A DNA stretch of 64,000 nt from the NCBI RefSeq assembly GCF_028595955.1, contig NZ_JANHJP010000001.1, positions 31,140-95,139 on the forward strand, read 5' to 3'. The stretch comes from Columbia Basin potato purple top phytoplasma. Lineage in GTDB: Bacteria; Bacillota_I; Bacilli_A; Acholeplasmatales; Acholeplasmataceae. Positions 29,649-38,184 of this stretch are shown piece after piece (the stretch's first letter is position 1; each line of letters begins with the position of its first letter). Below the pieces are notes generated by a model. That model worked only from the letters and a program-made list of their open reading frames with translations. It searched no databases and had not been told where the DNA came from. The translations under genes and the position numbers were made by a program.

Positions 29649-30370
29649 AACAAAAATTTTTTATTTTCAATTTTTTGGCAAAAATTATTTTTATTTTTCT
29701 TTTTAAAAAATATATAAATTAATATATAAAAAATTAAATTAAAAATTAATATAATAATTTGCCATTTTTTTATTTTTTTTTGCTCATTAAATAAAGTAAT
29801 AATTTTATCATCATTATTATTTGGCATTTGTTGTTTTTCTGCTGTATCTTTTTGAAATATTTCTATAAAAAAATTTTTTAATTTAATTTTTAAGTTTTGG
29901 CATTTTTCAAAAATATCTTGATAATAATGTATTACATACTCATATTGATTATTTGCATTTACTCTATTATGCATATTGTTACCGCTGTCCCCAACGTTAT
30001 CATTTACTTCTTGTAATTTTGATTTGGCTTTTTCTAACAAATAAATTATTGTGTTTTTTTGTGTTGTATTTCCTATTTCATTATTTATTTCTTTTTTTAA
30101 ATTTATTGCTTTTTCTGTATCATAGAAAAAATCATTGGTTTTATCTATCATTTTATTGATTTCTACAAATTCTTTTTCTGCTATTTCTTTATGAACTAAA
30201 GCTTTATATTTTTTGATATTAGTTATACTTTTTTTATAACTTTGAAGAGAATTTTGTAATAAAGTATAAATTTGTTCTAAAAGGATTTCATTTGTTGCTG
30301 TTTGAAATTCTTTTTCTGCTGCTTTAAATTGACCTATAGCTGTATTTGGATCTTTTTCATTTTCTATCAT
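29633..30370 (-). CDS. Main frame of a frameshifted hypothetical membrane protein
   Basis: Not recognised as a named family. The frame of 245 codons from ATG 30370 encodes a charged, helical, likely coiled-coil region with one C-terminal membrane segment (WQIIILIFNLIFYILIYIFF) and a basic tail. This ATG has no ribosome binding site, and the frame stays open a further 90 codons upstream to 30640. Those codons encode an N-terminal hydrophobic segment. The natural start is probably ATG 30646-30648 (after AAAGAGA), which is out of frame by one base at an A6 run (30637-30642). With one more A the gene would code for 338 residues with N- and C-terminal membrane anchors, the topology of several phytoplasma surface proteins. 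Confidence 0.65.
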   Translation of the reverse strand: MIENEKDPNTAIGQFKAAEKEFQTATNEILLEQIYTLLQNSLQSYKKSITNIKKYKALVHKEIAEKEFVEINKMIDKTNDFFYDTEKAINLKKEINNEIGNTTQKNTIIYLLEKAKSKLQEVNDNVGDSGNNMHNRVNANNQYEYVIHYYQDIFEKCQNLKIKLKNFFIEIFQKDTAEKQQMPNNNDDKIITLFNEQKKIKKWQIIILIFNLIFYILIYIFFKKKNKNNFCQKIENKKFLLKKSL

Positions 30371-30648
30371 TTTGATTTCTTCTGTTAATAAAAAATTTTT
30401 ATTAAAAGAATCATCAACTTTCTTTTTTATTGATTTAGCCGTATTTAATTCTTTTTCGGCATCTTGTTTTATTTTTAAAATCTGTTCTCTTATTGAATTA
30501 ATTTTTTCTTCTTCTTGAATTTGGATTCCTTTAATGGTGCTAAAAAAACTAATTAAGAATAAATATATAAAATAATATATAATTAAAAATAAATAATATT
30601 TATTTTTTGGAAAATACTTTGTTTTTAATGATTTAATTTTTTATTCAT
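30371..30648 (-). pseudogene. 5' part of the same gene, out of frame at an A6 tract
   Basis: From ATG 30646-30648 the frame reads MNKKLNH and stops at 30625-30627. Adding one A to the six-A run (T637-T642 on plus, window thousands 30) gives MNKKIKSLKTKY and then a strong hydrophobic span (YYLFLIIYYFIYLFLISFF), a charged KINSIREQ region, and continuous reading into the frame below. This may be a slippage-prone on/off switch, a recent null mutation, or a sequencing error in a homopolymer. Confidence 0.6.
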
Positions 30649-30658
30649 TCTCTTTTCT

Positions 30659-30732
30659 ATTATTTTTATTTTATTTTTATTTTATTTTTATTTTATTTTT
30701 ATTTTATTTTTATTTTATTTTATTTTTATTTT
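30659..30732. repeat. AT-only 11-bp tandem repeat upstream of the frameshifted gene
   Basis: About six to seven copies of an 11-base unit of the form TATTTTTATTT, with one shortened copy near 30715. It ends about 10 bases upstream of the probable start codon of the minus-strand membrane-protein gene, that is, in its leader or promoter. Copy number in such arrays usually varies between strains. Confidence 0.85.
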
Positions 30733-30752
30733 CAAAAGATAAAAGTTAAAAA

Positions 30753-30786
30753 GGATATTTATATATTCGATAAATAAAAAATATCC
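30753..30786. repeat. Inverted repeat above the tandem array
   Basis: Arms GGATATTT and AAATATCC with an 18-base A/T loop. It lies on the far side of the 11-bp repeats from the membrane-protein gene. Role unknown; it could be part of the promoter region of that gene. Confidence 0.4.
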
Positions 30787-30984
30787 AAATAATTATATCA
30801 TATTTTCCGTAATTTTTATTTTATAAAAATAAAAAAGATATTAATAAAAACGAAATTATAAAATTTTATTATATGCGAAGTTTATTATAAATAATGATAA
30901 AATAAATTTAGATAATTTAAATGAAGGTTAATTTTTTCTATTATTTTTTTGTTTTTAATCAAATACTATAAAGAGGTTGTTTTT

Positions 30985-31503
30985 ATGAAAAAAGGATTAA
31001 TGTTTTTATCTGATGATTTTGAGGATTGCGAAGCTTTAGCTACAAGATCATTTTTAAGAAAAAATTTTTTAGATGTCAAAACTTTTACTTCTAATGTTTC
31101 TTTAAAAGTTTTATCTTCTCAAGGGCTTATGGTAATGTCAGATTTATATATTGACGAAATTAAATTATCTGAATATGATTTTTTAATTATTCCAGGTGGC
31201 CCATATGTAAAAAGAATGTTAGATGATAATGATTTAAATTTAAATAAACTTTTTAAAATTATAAAATATTTTGCAGAAAATAAAAAAATTATTGGCGCTA
31301 TTTGTGCTGCTCCTGCTTTTTTAGGTAAATTAAATTTATTAGAGAATCATAATTTTATTTGTTATCCTGGTTATGACAAATACATAAAAGGAAATTATTG
31401 TCCTTTAGAAAGAGCTATTACTAGCGATATTTTTATTACTTCTCGCTCTCCAGAAACAGTTTTTGATTTTGTAAATCATTTATTAAATAAAATTAAAAAA
31501 TAA
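30985..31503 (+). CDS. DJ-1/PfpI-family protein
   Basis: 172 residues of the DJ-1/ThiJ/PfpI superfamily, flavodoxin-like proteins that include deglycase-like chaperones and redox sensors. The nucleophile elbow is ICAAPAFLG with the conserved Cys, the partner acidic residue lies in SDDFEDCEAL, and IIPGGPYVKRML is the family glycine loop. I start at the ATG at 30985, 8 bases after AAAGAGG; an in-frame extension of 12 codons has no ribosome binding site. Single-gene transcript, ending in a strong terminator. The exact activity cannot be told from sequence. Confidence 0.88.
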   Translation: MKKGLMFLSDDFEDCEALATRSFLRKNFLDVKTFTSNVSLKVLSSQGLMVMSDLYIDEIKLSEYDFLIIPGGPYVKRMLDDNDLNLNKLFKIIKYFAENKKIIGAICAAPAFLGKLNLLENHNFICYPGYDKYIKGNYCPLERAITSDIFITSRSPETVFDFVNHLLNKIKK

Positions 31504-31550
31504 AATATTTTAGATTTTTATAAAGATGCTTAAATTGAATTTAATAACAT

Positions 31551-31594
31551 AAAAAAGACTAGTTGAAAAAACTTCACCATCTCTAGTCTTTTTT
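31551..31594 (+). terminator. Intrinsic terminator after the DJ-1 family gene
   Basis: 12-base arms AAAAAAGACTAG / CTAGTCTTTTTT around a 20-base loop, ending in T residues. The symmetrical A/T flanks could also work on the minus strand. Confidence 0.82.
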
Positions 31595-32047
31595 ATAATC
31601 ATTTTTTATATTTTTTGATTTAATAATTCAATTTTTAATATTATATTGTTTTTTTTGAATGATAATTTAATGGATGGCGCTTACGAAGAAGTAATTGTAA
31701 ATATTTTTAATAAATCAATATTCATAATTCATTCAAATACTTAACAAAATATTCGAAGTTTAAACTAATGAATTTAGATAAATTTTTTAGATTAGATTGA
31801 TTAGTTAGAATTTATAATTTTCAAAAAATTAACCTAAAAATTTATTAATTCCATAAAATATTCTATAAAAATTTTATTTTTTATAGGAATATGACTTTTT
31901 TAAATTTAATATTTGATTTAAACTTTATATAAATGAAATATTAAAATTCAAAATGAACATTTTATTTTAATATTTATTAGATTATTAAATTAAATATTAA
32001 ATTTAAAATATTTAAAACAAAGAAAGAAGGGTATATATAAGTTTATT
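31595..32047. other. Gene-free stretch upstream of citC, with a possible coding remnant
   Basis: About 450 bases. No full gene is visible. An open stretch at about 31622-31744 on plus reads LNDNLMDGAYEEVIVNIF and ends at a TAA; it is richer in G/C than its surroundings, as decayed coding sequence often is, but I recognise no family. The remainder is A/T-rich and should contain the citC promoter; I could not pick a convincing -35/-10 pair. AAAGAAGGG at about 32022-32030 serves as the citC ribosome binding site. Confidence 0.35.
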
Positions 32048-33097
32048 ATGTTTTTATCAATACCTAAAATTATTTATCCTAATGATAATAAAGAAATTAT
32101 TACTAAAATAGAAAAACTTTTATGCGAAGAAAATTTAAAAAATGATTTTATAGAAGAATACGCTATTATTTTATCTGATGAAGATGAATTAATTGCTGCA
32201 ATTGGTCGTTATTTAAATAATTTACGTTGTTTAGTGATAAAAAAAGAATATCGAAATTACAATTTAGCTAATATTTTAATAGATTTTATGATTAAAAGAA
32301 TTTATAAAAATCATTTTAAAGAAATTTTTGTTTTTACTAAACCTATTAATTTCAAAATTTTTCAAAATTTAGGTTTTCGGATGATATATAATAATGATGA
32401 ATTTGGTTTTTTAACAAATAGATTCGATCTTTTCGATAAATATTTAAAATATTTATCGAATCAAAAAGAAGATAAAGAAAATAGCAGTGTTATAGTTATG
32501 AATTGTAATCCTTTTACCAAAGGACATGAATATTTAATAAAAAAAGCTTGCGAAAATAGTTCTTTTGTTTATGTTATTATGGTTAGCGAAGAAGGTTCAT
32601 TATTTACATACAAAGAACGTTTAGATATGATTAAATTAGCTACTCAAAATTTTTCGAATGTTAAAATTTTAGAAGGAAGCAATTATTTAGTATCGAAAAA
32701 TATTTTCCCTTCTTATTTTTTACCTTCCAAAGAAGAAGTTGTTAAGCAACAAATAATTTTAGATACATTTATTTTTGTTAATTATATAGCTCCTGCCTTA
32801 AATATAAAAAAAAGATTTGTAGGCGAAGAACCTTTTTCAAATACTACTAATTTATATAATCAAATTATGTCAGAAGTATTTAAAACAAAAGAAATAGAAT
32901 TAATTATAATTCCAAGAAAAAAGTATCAAGACAAAAGTATTTCAGCAACTCAAGTAAGAAAATTATTTATTCAAGGTAATTTTGAAGAAATATCTCAATT
33001 AGTACCAATATCTAGTTTGAATTATTTAAAAAAATTAAATTATTTAAAATATAAAGAAAACAAAGAATTATTAAAATTAATCGAAAAAAAACATTAA
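32048..33097 (+). CDS. citC: [Citrate (pro-3S)-lyase] ligase CitC
   Basis: CitC acetylates the thiol of the citrate lyase prosthetic group with acetate and ATP, switching the lyase on. 349 residues with an N-terminal GNAT-like domain (residues 1-120; CLVIKKEYRNYNLA) and a C-terminal nucleotidyltransferase domain (VIVMNCNPFTKGHEYLIKKA; end motif KSISATQVRKLF). It is the only cit gene on the plus strand; it converges on citX, with only 6 bases between the stop codons. Separate transcription could uncouple lyase activation from lyase synthesis. Confidence 0.93.
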   Translation: MFLSIPKIIYPNDNKEIITKIEKLLCEENLKNDFIEEYAIILSDEDELIAAIGRYLNNLRCLVIKKEYRNYNLANILIDFMIKRIYKNHFKEIFVFTKPINFKIFQNLGFRMIYNNDEFGFLTNRFDLFDKYLKYLSNQKEDKENSSVIVMNCNPFTKGHEYLIKKACENSSFVYVIMVSEEGSLFTYKERLDMIKLATQNFSNVKILEGSNYLVSKNIFPSYFLPSKEEVVKQQIILDTFIFVNYIAPALNIKKRFVGEEPFSNTTNLYNQIMSEVFKTKEIELIIIPRKKYQDKSISATQVRKLFIQGNFEEISQLVPISSLNYLKKLNYLKYKENKELLKLIEKKH

Positions 33098-33103
33098 TTT
33101 TTA

Positions 33104-33646
33104 TTAAATTTGACTTTTATTGGACAAAAATTTTTTCATTTTCGTTTCGATAAAATTTAATAAATCTTTTAAATTATGGTTTTTTTCAATAGCACAAATT
33201 TTAGCTGCTTTATCGCATAAAAAACATTTTCTTGGAATTTTTTGTAAAAATTCTCTTTTTATATATTTATGTTCTGTATTAATTATGTCAATATCTACAA
33301 ATATTAAAAAAGGTTTTTTTTGTTCTAATTCAATTAATTTCTCTTTTACAAATTTTAATAAATTTTCATCTCTAGTATTTAACATTATATTCAAATAAAT
33401 ACCTGCATAATCTTTCAAAAACATTTGATTTTGATTTAAACGTATAATTTTTAAATTTTTAAAAAAAGGTATTAATAATTTATTAATTATTTTTTTAAAA
33501 AAAATATCATATAAAGGTTTATTTTTATTTTGGCCTGGAATATTTAAAGTTATATTTATTAAACCTTTTTGATATTTTTTTAAAATTTCTTTTTGCTTTA
33601 GATATCTTTTCTCTCTAGAATTTAAAATATTTTTTTTTAAATTCAT
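33104..33646 (-). CDS. citX: Apo-citrate lyase phosphoribosyl-dephospho-CoA transferase CitX
   Basis: CitX attaches 2'-(5''-triphosphoribosyl)-3'-dephospho-CoA to the serine of CitD. 180 residues. The family marks are an N-terminal Arg-rich helix (NSREKRYLKQKEI), a LNIPGQNK loop, and the C-terminal RKCFLCDKAAKICAIEKNHNL pattern with paired cysteines and a histidine. It is the last gene of the minus-strand citrate operon, 31 bases after citF. Together with CitG it makes the operon self-sufficient for lyase maturation. Confidence 0.88.
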   Translation of the reverse strand: MNLKKNILNSREKRYLKQKEILKKYQKGLINITLNIPGQNKNKPLYDIFFKKIINKLLIPFFKNLKIIRLNQNQMFLKDYAGIYLNIMLNTRDENLLKFVKEKLIELEQKKPFLIFVDIDIINTEHKYIKREFLQKIPRKCFLCDKAAKICAIEKNHNLKDLLNFIETKMKKFLSNKSQI

Positions 33647-33677
33647 ATTATTTTTTGATTGAATATATATAATAATT

Positions 33678-35213
33678 TTATAAAATGAATGGTTTTACTT
33701 TATAAATAACATCTGTTAAAGTTTTATCACGATATTCAACTAAAGCAACAATTTTGTTTTTATCATAATCTATTGGTTCAGGTTCACCTGTAATTTTATA
33801 TGCTAAATCACGTAAATATTCTATACTTGTCAAAGGAACTTGAGCATCAGTCAAAATTTTAATTAAATCTTTTCTTAAAGGATTCACAGCTATACCTATA
33901 TCGGTAATTACAATATCAATTGTATTACCTGGTGTTACTATTGTATTAACTTTATTTGTTATAGAAGGAATTCTTCCTCTTATTAATGGGATAGCCACTA
34001 TAGAAATATCACTACCAAAAGCCACATCAGAATGACCTCCTGAAGCTCCCCTTATATAACCATCAGAACCAGTTAAAACATTACAATTAAAATTAATATC
34101 TATCTCTAAAGCACTTAATATTCCGAAATTTAACTTATTAACAGCACAACCTTTAATAAAAGGATTTGCATAAAAAGAAGCAGATATTTCTAAATGTTTT
34201 TCATAATTTTCTCTGATAGATTTGATAGCGCCTAAGTCAAAAGATTGAACATCTAATAATTTATCCACCAATCCTTGTTTTAAAAATTCAACTTCGGATT
34301 GAACAATACCACCTAGAAAAAAAGAAGCTTTAATATTTTTTTTCAACATTTCTTCTTTCAACATCATTAAGGATGCTTGTGAAGCGCCACCTGTTCCAGT
34401 TTGAAAAGAAAAACCATTTTCGAAATAAGGAGTGTTTTTGATTACTTTAATAATATTGTTAGCTATTTTAATTTCTTTTGGATTAAAAACATTATGAATT
34501 TCTCCTGATGCAATTTTAGAAGAATCACCAATATGATCCACTTTTACAACAAAATCGACATAGATTTGAGGAATAGAAATAGGACTGTTTGGGTAAGAAA
34601 CTAAATTATCCGTTATAATAATTACTTTATTAGCATATTGTGCATCAACTAAAGCGTAACCTAAAGAACCAACAGAAGAAAGACCTTTTTGATTACTACC
34701 ATTAGCATTACCCATTTCATCGCTGCTAGAAGCCGCTAAAAAAGCTATATCAATTTTAGAATCTCTATTTGCAATAGCTCTTGCTCTTCCTCCATGAGAA
34801 CGTATAATCACTGGTTTTTTCAAAATTCCTTCTGAAACTAAATCTCCTAATTTGCCTCTGAAACCTGATCCTTCTAAACCAGTAACTATTCCTTTTTGGA
34901 TATATTCAACAAAACATTCGTGGGATCTAGTAAAAGAAGAAGCAGACACAGTCAAATCTTTTATATTTAATTTATCAATGATTTTCATAACTTGTTCAAC
35001 TGTTTGATCTCCGTGTCTAAAATGATGATGAAAAGAAATAGTCATACCATTTTTTAAACCACTTTTTATAATCGCTTCTTCTAAAGAAGAAATTATTTTA
35101 GTTTTTTTTATTCTGCCTGACAAAGATTTATTTTCTTGAGAAGCCAAATTTTTATATTCTAAATTATAATTTTTTTTAATTTTATTTAAAACTTCATTAT
35201 CTATATTTTTCAT
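33678..35213 (-). CDS. citF: Citrate lyase alpha subunit CitF (citrate-ACP transferase)
   Basis: CitF exchanges acetyl-ACP and citrate to give citryl-ACP and acetate. 511 residues, full length. Typical stretches are GMTISFHHHFRHGDQTV, GLEGSGFRGKLGDLVSEG, RSHGGRARAI, NANGSNQKGLSSVG and GASGGHSDVAFGSD near the C-terminus. It forms the lyase complex with CitE and CitD, which lie immediately upstream on the same strand. No internal lesion is visible. Confidence 0.96.
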   Translation of the reverse strand: MKNIDNEVLNKIKKNYNLEYKNLASQENKSLSGRIKKTKIISSLEEAIIKSGLKNGMTISFHHHFRHGDQTVEQVMKIIDKLNIKDLTVSASSFTRSHECFVEYIQKGIVTGLEGSGFRGKLGDLVSEGILKKPVIIRSHGGRARAIANRDSKIDIAFLAASSSDEMGNANGSNQKGLSSVGSLGYALVDAQYANKVIIITDNLVSYPNSPISIPQIYVDFVVKVDHIGDSSKIASGEIHNVFNPKEIKIANNIIKVIKNTPYFENGFSFQTGTGGASQASLMMLKEEMLKKNIKASFFLGGIVQSEVEFLKQGLVDKLLDVQSFDLGAIKSIRENYEKHLEISASFYANPFIKGCAVNKLNFGILSALEIDINFNCNVLTGSDGYIRGASGGHSDVAFGSDISIVAIPLIRGRIPSITNKVNTIVTPGNTIDIVITDIGIAVNPLRKDLIKILTDAQVPLTSIEYLRDLAYKITGEPEPIDYDKNKIVALVEYRDKTLTDVIYKVKPFIL

Positions 35214-35270
35214 AATTTCATTTTAACCTTTATTTATATTTTTGTATTTTTCTTTTTTTAATAATATTAA

Positions 35271-36155
35271 TTAAATTAAAGGGTTTTTTATATTTGCTCT
35301 CATTAAAATATTTTCTGCATGTTGTATAACAGGTTTATCTATCATTTGTCCTTCTATAGAAAATACACCTTTATTAGATTGTTGGTGTTCTTTGTATGCA
35401 TGTAAAATTTTTAAAGATTCAGATATTTCTTTTTTATTAGGGGTAAAAATATTATTAATAATAGGTAATTGATTAGGATGAATAGCTGATTTACCATTAA
35501 ACCCTAATTCTTTTGCAAATTGAGTTTCTTGGATTAAGCCTTTTAAATCCTGAATATTGCTATAAATACAATCAAAAGCATCAATATTAGCGGCTCTAGC
35601 AGCATGAACAATCATTTGGCGAGCAAATAATAATTCATGTCTTGAATTTGTTTTTACAGCTTGTAAATTTAATAAATAATCAACCCCACCTAAAGCGATT
35701 CCAACAACTCTTTTGGATGAAGTCGCTATTTCATAAGCGTTTAAAATACCTTTTGCACTTTCTAATGCGCAAAATAATTTAATTTCTTCTTTTCTATTAA
35801 ATTGTTTTTCTAATTTTTCTATATCGCTTATAATTTTTAAAACATCTTCTTTGGTTTCAATTTTAGGCAAACGTAATATATTTGTTTTAGATTCCGATAC
35901 CATAACTTTTAAATCTTCTTCGTAAAATATTGTATCAAAATGATTAATTCTGACAGCCACTTCGATATTGTATTGATTATAATTAAAAAAATTAATCATA
36001 TTTTTAGTTAATTCTCTAGCAGAATCTTTTTCTTCAACGCTGATAGAATCTTCTAAATCAAACATTACAGTATCAATTTCATAAGAAATAACATCTTTAA
36101 ATAAAGAAGGAGTATTACCCGGAACAAATAACATAGTTTTTCTATTTTTTTTCAT
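35271..36155 (-). CDS. citE: Citrate lyase beta subunit CitE (citryl-ACP lyase)
   Basis: CitE splits citryl-ACP into oxaloacetate and acetyl-ACP. HpcH/HpaI-fold protein of about 294 residues: TMLFVPGNTPSLF, FDLEDSISVEEKDSAR, AVRINHFDT, LFCALESAKGILNAYEIA, GVALGGVDYL-like GIALGGVDYLLNL, and GKSAIHPNQLPIIN. The metal-binding Glu/Asp pair in CALESAKG and GGVDYL looks intact. ATG 36155 is preferred to ATG 36164 because AGAGAG then sits at proper distance; both are in frame. The gap to citF is about 57 bases, and the gap to citD is 10-20. Confidence 0.95.
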   Translation of the reverse strand: MKKNRKTMLFVPGNTPSLFKDVISYEIDTVMFDLEDSISVEEKDSARELTKNMINFFNYNQYNIEVAVRINHFDTIFYEEDLKVMVSESKTNILRLPKIETKEDVLKIISDIEKLEKQFNRKEEIKLFCALESAKGILNAYEIATSSKRVVGIALGGVDYLLNLQAVKTNSRHELLFARQMIVHAARAANIDAFDCIYSNIQDLKGLIQETQFAKELGFNGKSAIHPNQLPIINNIFTPNKKEISESLKILHAYKEHQQSNKGVFSIEGQMIDKPVIQHAENILMRANIKNPLI

Positions 36156-36174
36156 TTTGCCCATTCTCTCTTTA

Positions 36175-36483
36175 TTAAATTTTTTTATTATTTTCTTTTT
36201 TTTTCATTCTATCTAAAGCTGTAACAATTCTAGATTTTATAACTTCATCAATTGCGCCTTGATCTTGGATTATTAAATTACAAGATGAAATTTTTCTTTC
36301 TTCAAGAATATCTAAAGATAATTTTTTTATTCTTTTTCCAAATTGACGAATAAAAGGAGATTCTATTGAAATATTTATTTTATTTTCTTTATTAGGTTCA
36401 ATAGTCACTAAACAATCACTTGATGCTAAAGATCCACAAAATACTATTTGATCAGAATTAATATTTTCATAATTATTATTCAT
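36175..36483 (-). CDS. citD: Citrate lyase acyl carrier protein CitD (gamma subunit)
   Basis: 102 residues, the usual CitD size. The carrier serine lies in CGSLASSDCLVTIEP (Ser21 or Ser22), which accepts the triphosphoribosyl-dephospho-CoA arm. The conserved PFIRQFGKRIKKL and ALDRMK follow. Its start overlaps the end of the upstream aldolase gene by 8 bases, and its ribosome binding site AAAGAGGT lies inside that gene, which implies translational coupling between the aldolase and the lyase. Confidence 0.93.
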   Translation of the reverse strand: MNNNYENINSDQIVFCGSLASSDCLVTIEPNKENKINISIESPFIRQFGKRIKKLSLDILEERKISSCNLIIQDQGAIDEVIKSRIVTALDRMKKKENNKKI

Positions 36484-37138
36484 TTAAAGATTTACCTCTT
36501 TTTTGAATTATTTTATTAATAATTTGTACATATTTAGATGCTAAATTAGATATTATTTTTTCATCTACTATATCAGAAATACCACCTAAAATACCAGTAA
36601 TACCTACAGCTAAAACACCAGAATCAAAATAATTTTCAATATTATTTAAATTAATTCCTCCAGTTGCTAATATTTTAAAATTAGGAAAAGGATTTTTTAT
36701 TAATTTTAAAGTTTCTGGTTTTAAAGAAACAGCAGGGTAAAATTTAAATATTTGCGCTCCACTTTGAGTAACGTGATACATTTCGTTAACAGTCATAACC
36801 CCTGGTATGTATAAAATATCATTATCTAAAGACCATTTTAAAATTTCTTCGCTATAAACAGGGGATACTAAATATTTAGCTCCTTTTTCTATAGATATTT
36901 TTGCTTCTTCTAAAGTTAAAACAGTACCTGCACCGATATAAGCTTTAGGATATTTTTTACTACTTTCTTGGATTAATTCATAAGCGTTAGGCACAGTTAA
37001 AGTTATTTCTGCAAAAAGAAAACCATTTTCCAATGTATTCTTTAATACTTTTTGAGCATCTTCATAAGTTTTAGTTCTTACAATAACACTTAGAGGATTT
37101 AAACTTAATTGTTTTATATGTTTTTTAATATTTTCCAT
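36476..37138 (-). CDS. eda: KDPG/KHG aldolase-family enzyme inside the citrate operon
   Basis: Class I aldolase of the Eda/DgoA family, 220 residues. Schiff-base Lys132 is in QIFKFYPAVSL, the general acid/base Glu44 in FAEITLTVP, plus GAGTVLTLEEA and ATGGINLNNIENY. The Arg that follows EVTL in Escherichia coli Eda is absent (EITLTVP). It is translationally coupled to citD, and no other Entner-Doudoroff gene is near. KDPG aldolases can decarboxylate oxaloacetate, the product of citrate lyase, so oxaloacetate decarboxylase is the function I infer; classical KDPG cleavage remains possible. Confidence 0.88.
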   Translation of the reverse strand: MENIKKHIKQLSLNPLSVIVRTKTYEDAQKVLKNTLENGFLFAEITLTVPNAYELIQESSKKYPKAYIGAGTVLTLEEAKISIEKGAKYLVSPVYSEEILKWSLDNDILYIPGVMTVNEMYHVTQSGAQIFKFYPAVSLKPETLKLIKNPFPNFKILATGGINLNNIENYFDSGVLAVGITGILGGISDIVDEKIISNLASKYVQIINKIIQKRGKSLNE

Positions 37139-37271
37139 TCTAAAACGACCTTTTTTATATTTGTAAAATTAAAAATTCAAAAAAATATTAAAAAAAGTAA
37201 TAATTTTGATCACTTTTTAAAAAATGCTTATATAAATTTAAAAATTTTTGTTTTTTTATAAAAGAGGATGT

Positions 37272-38162
37272 TTATTTCTTTGAATTATAAAAATAAAATA
37301 AAAATAAAGTTATGACAGAAAGATCGGCACATCCTCCAGGCGATATATTTTCTTTTTTGTAAAAATCATTGTGTTTTATGATTTTTTTTAAAAATAATTC
37401 AAAATTTATGTTTTCTAAAACATCAATTAATTTTCGAAAATTTTCTTTTATTTCTTGATTTTTTTTATAACCTATTTTAGAAATTAAAGTAGTATCATTA
37501 ATTTCTTTTAAATAAAAAATTAACAAACATAAATATAATTCATTTTTTTTTAAATTCGGATATTTATCGCAACATTTTTTTAAAAAAGGTAAACCTTTAA
37601 CGAAAATGTTGTGATATCCTGATAAAGCTTCTCCACGAGCTCCTAATATACCGTATTTTTGGAAGATTTGTTCACCTTTAGTTTTGTTTTTGAAAAATAA
37701 AAAATCATTTTCTAAAGGTTTTGTAAATTTTTTGATTTTATCACTCCAACAAGAAAAATCAATATTATTAATTAAACTATAAAAAGTTATATAAAAAACT
37801 ATACCAAAAGAAAAAATTAATCCTTTGTGAGTATTTATATTATTAGTAGCACAAAACATTCTTTTTTCTTGTTTAATGCCTAATTGTCTTAATTTATTAA
37901 AGTTTAGTTCTTTCGAATTGATACATAAATCACTTATTTCTTCGAAATAATCATAAAAAGTATCTTTAGAACTTAAAAAAGTTTTGATATTCATATCCAA
38001 ATGACAACCAGAATCTCGAAAAGAAACAAGTCCTAAAGATGGATAACATAACAATTCTGTTTCTATTGAATTGATTGCTATATTTATTAAAAAATGTTTT
38101 AGTTTGTTTTTGTCAAACAAATCAATTCGAGATTTATTTTTTGAATCAATTGAATATTTCAT
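37272..38162 (-). CDS. citG: Triphosphoribosyl-dephospho-CoA synthase CitG
   Basis: CitG makes the citrate lyase prosthetic-group precursor from ATP and 3'-dephospho-CoA. 296 residues. Characteristic elements are ELLCYPSLGLVSFRDSGCHLDMNIKTFL near the start, NTHKGLIFSFGI, the GARGEALSGYHNIF region and the C-terminal SPGGCADLSVITLFLF. It is a separate gene, not fused to citX as in Escherichia coli-type or some other loci. It sits between citS (22 bases) and the aldolase (about 133 bases). Confidence 0.92.
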   Translation of the reverse strand: MKYSIDSKNKSRIDLFDKNKLKHFLINIAINSIETELLCYPSLGLVSFRDSGCHLDMNIKTFLSSKDTFYDYFEEISDLCINSKELNFNKLRQLGIKQEKRMFCATNNINTHKGLIFSFGIVFYITFYSLINNIDFSCWSDKIKKFTKPLENDFLFFKNKTKGEQIFQKYGILGARGEALSGYHNIFVKGLPFLKKCCDKYPNLKKNELYLCLLIFYLKEINDTTLISKIGYKKNQEIKENFRKLIDVLENINFELFLKKIIKHNDFYKKENISPGGCADLSVITLFLFYFYNSKK

Positions 38163-38184
38163 AATATTTAATATTTTTTAATTT

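Noticed and set aside
31531..31551. Near-identical 21-base match between the region upstream of citC and the region upstream of citS (around 39684-39704)
   Set aside because: In DNA this rich in A/T several such pairs are expected by chance in 64 kb, and the copy near citC lies before the DJ-1 gene terminator, so it cannot be a shared promoter element in any simple way.
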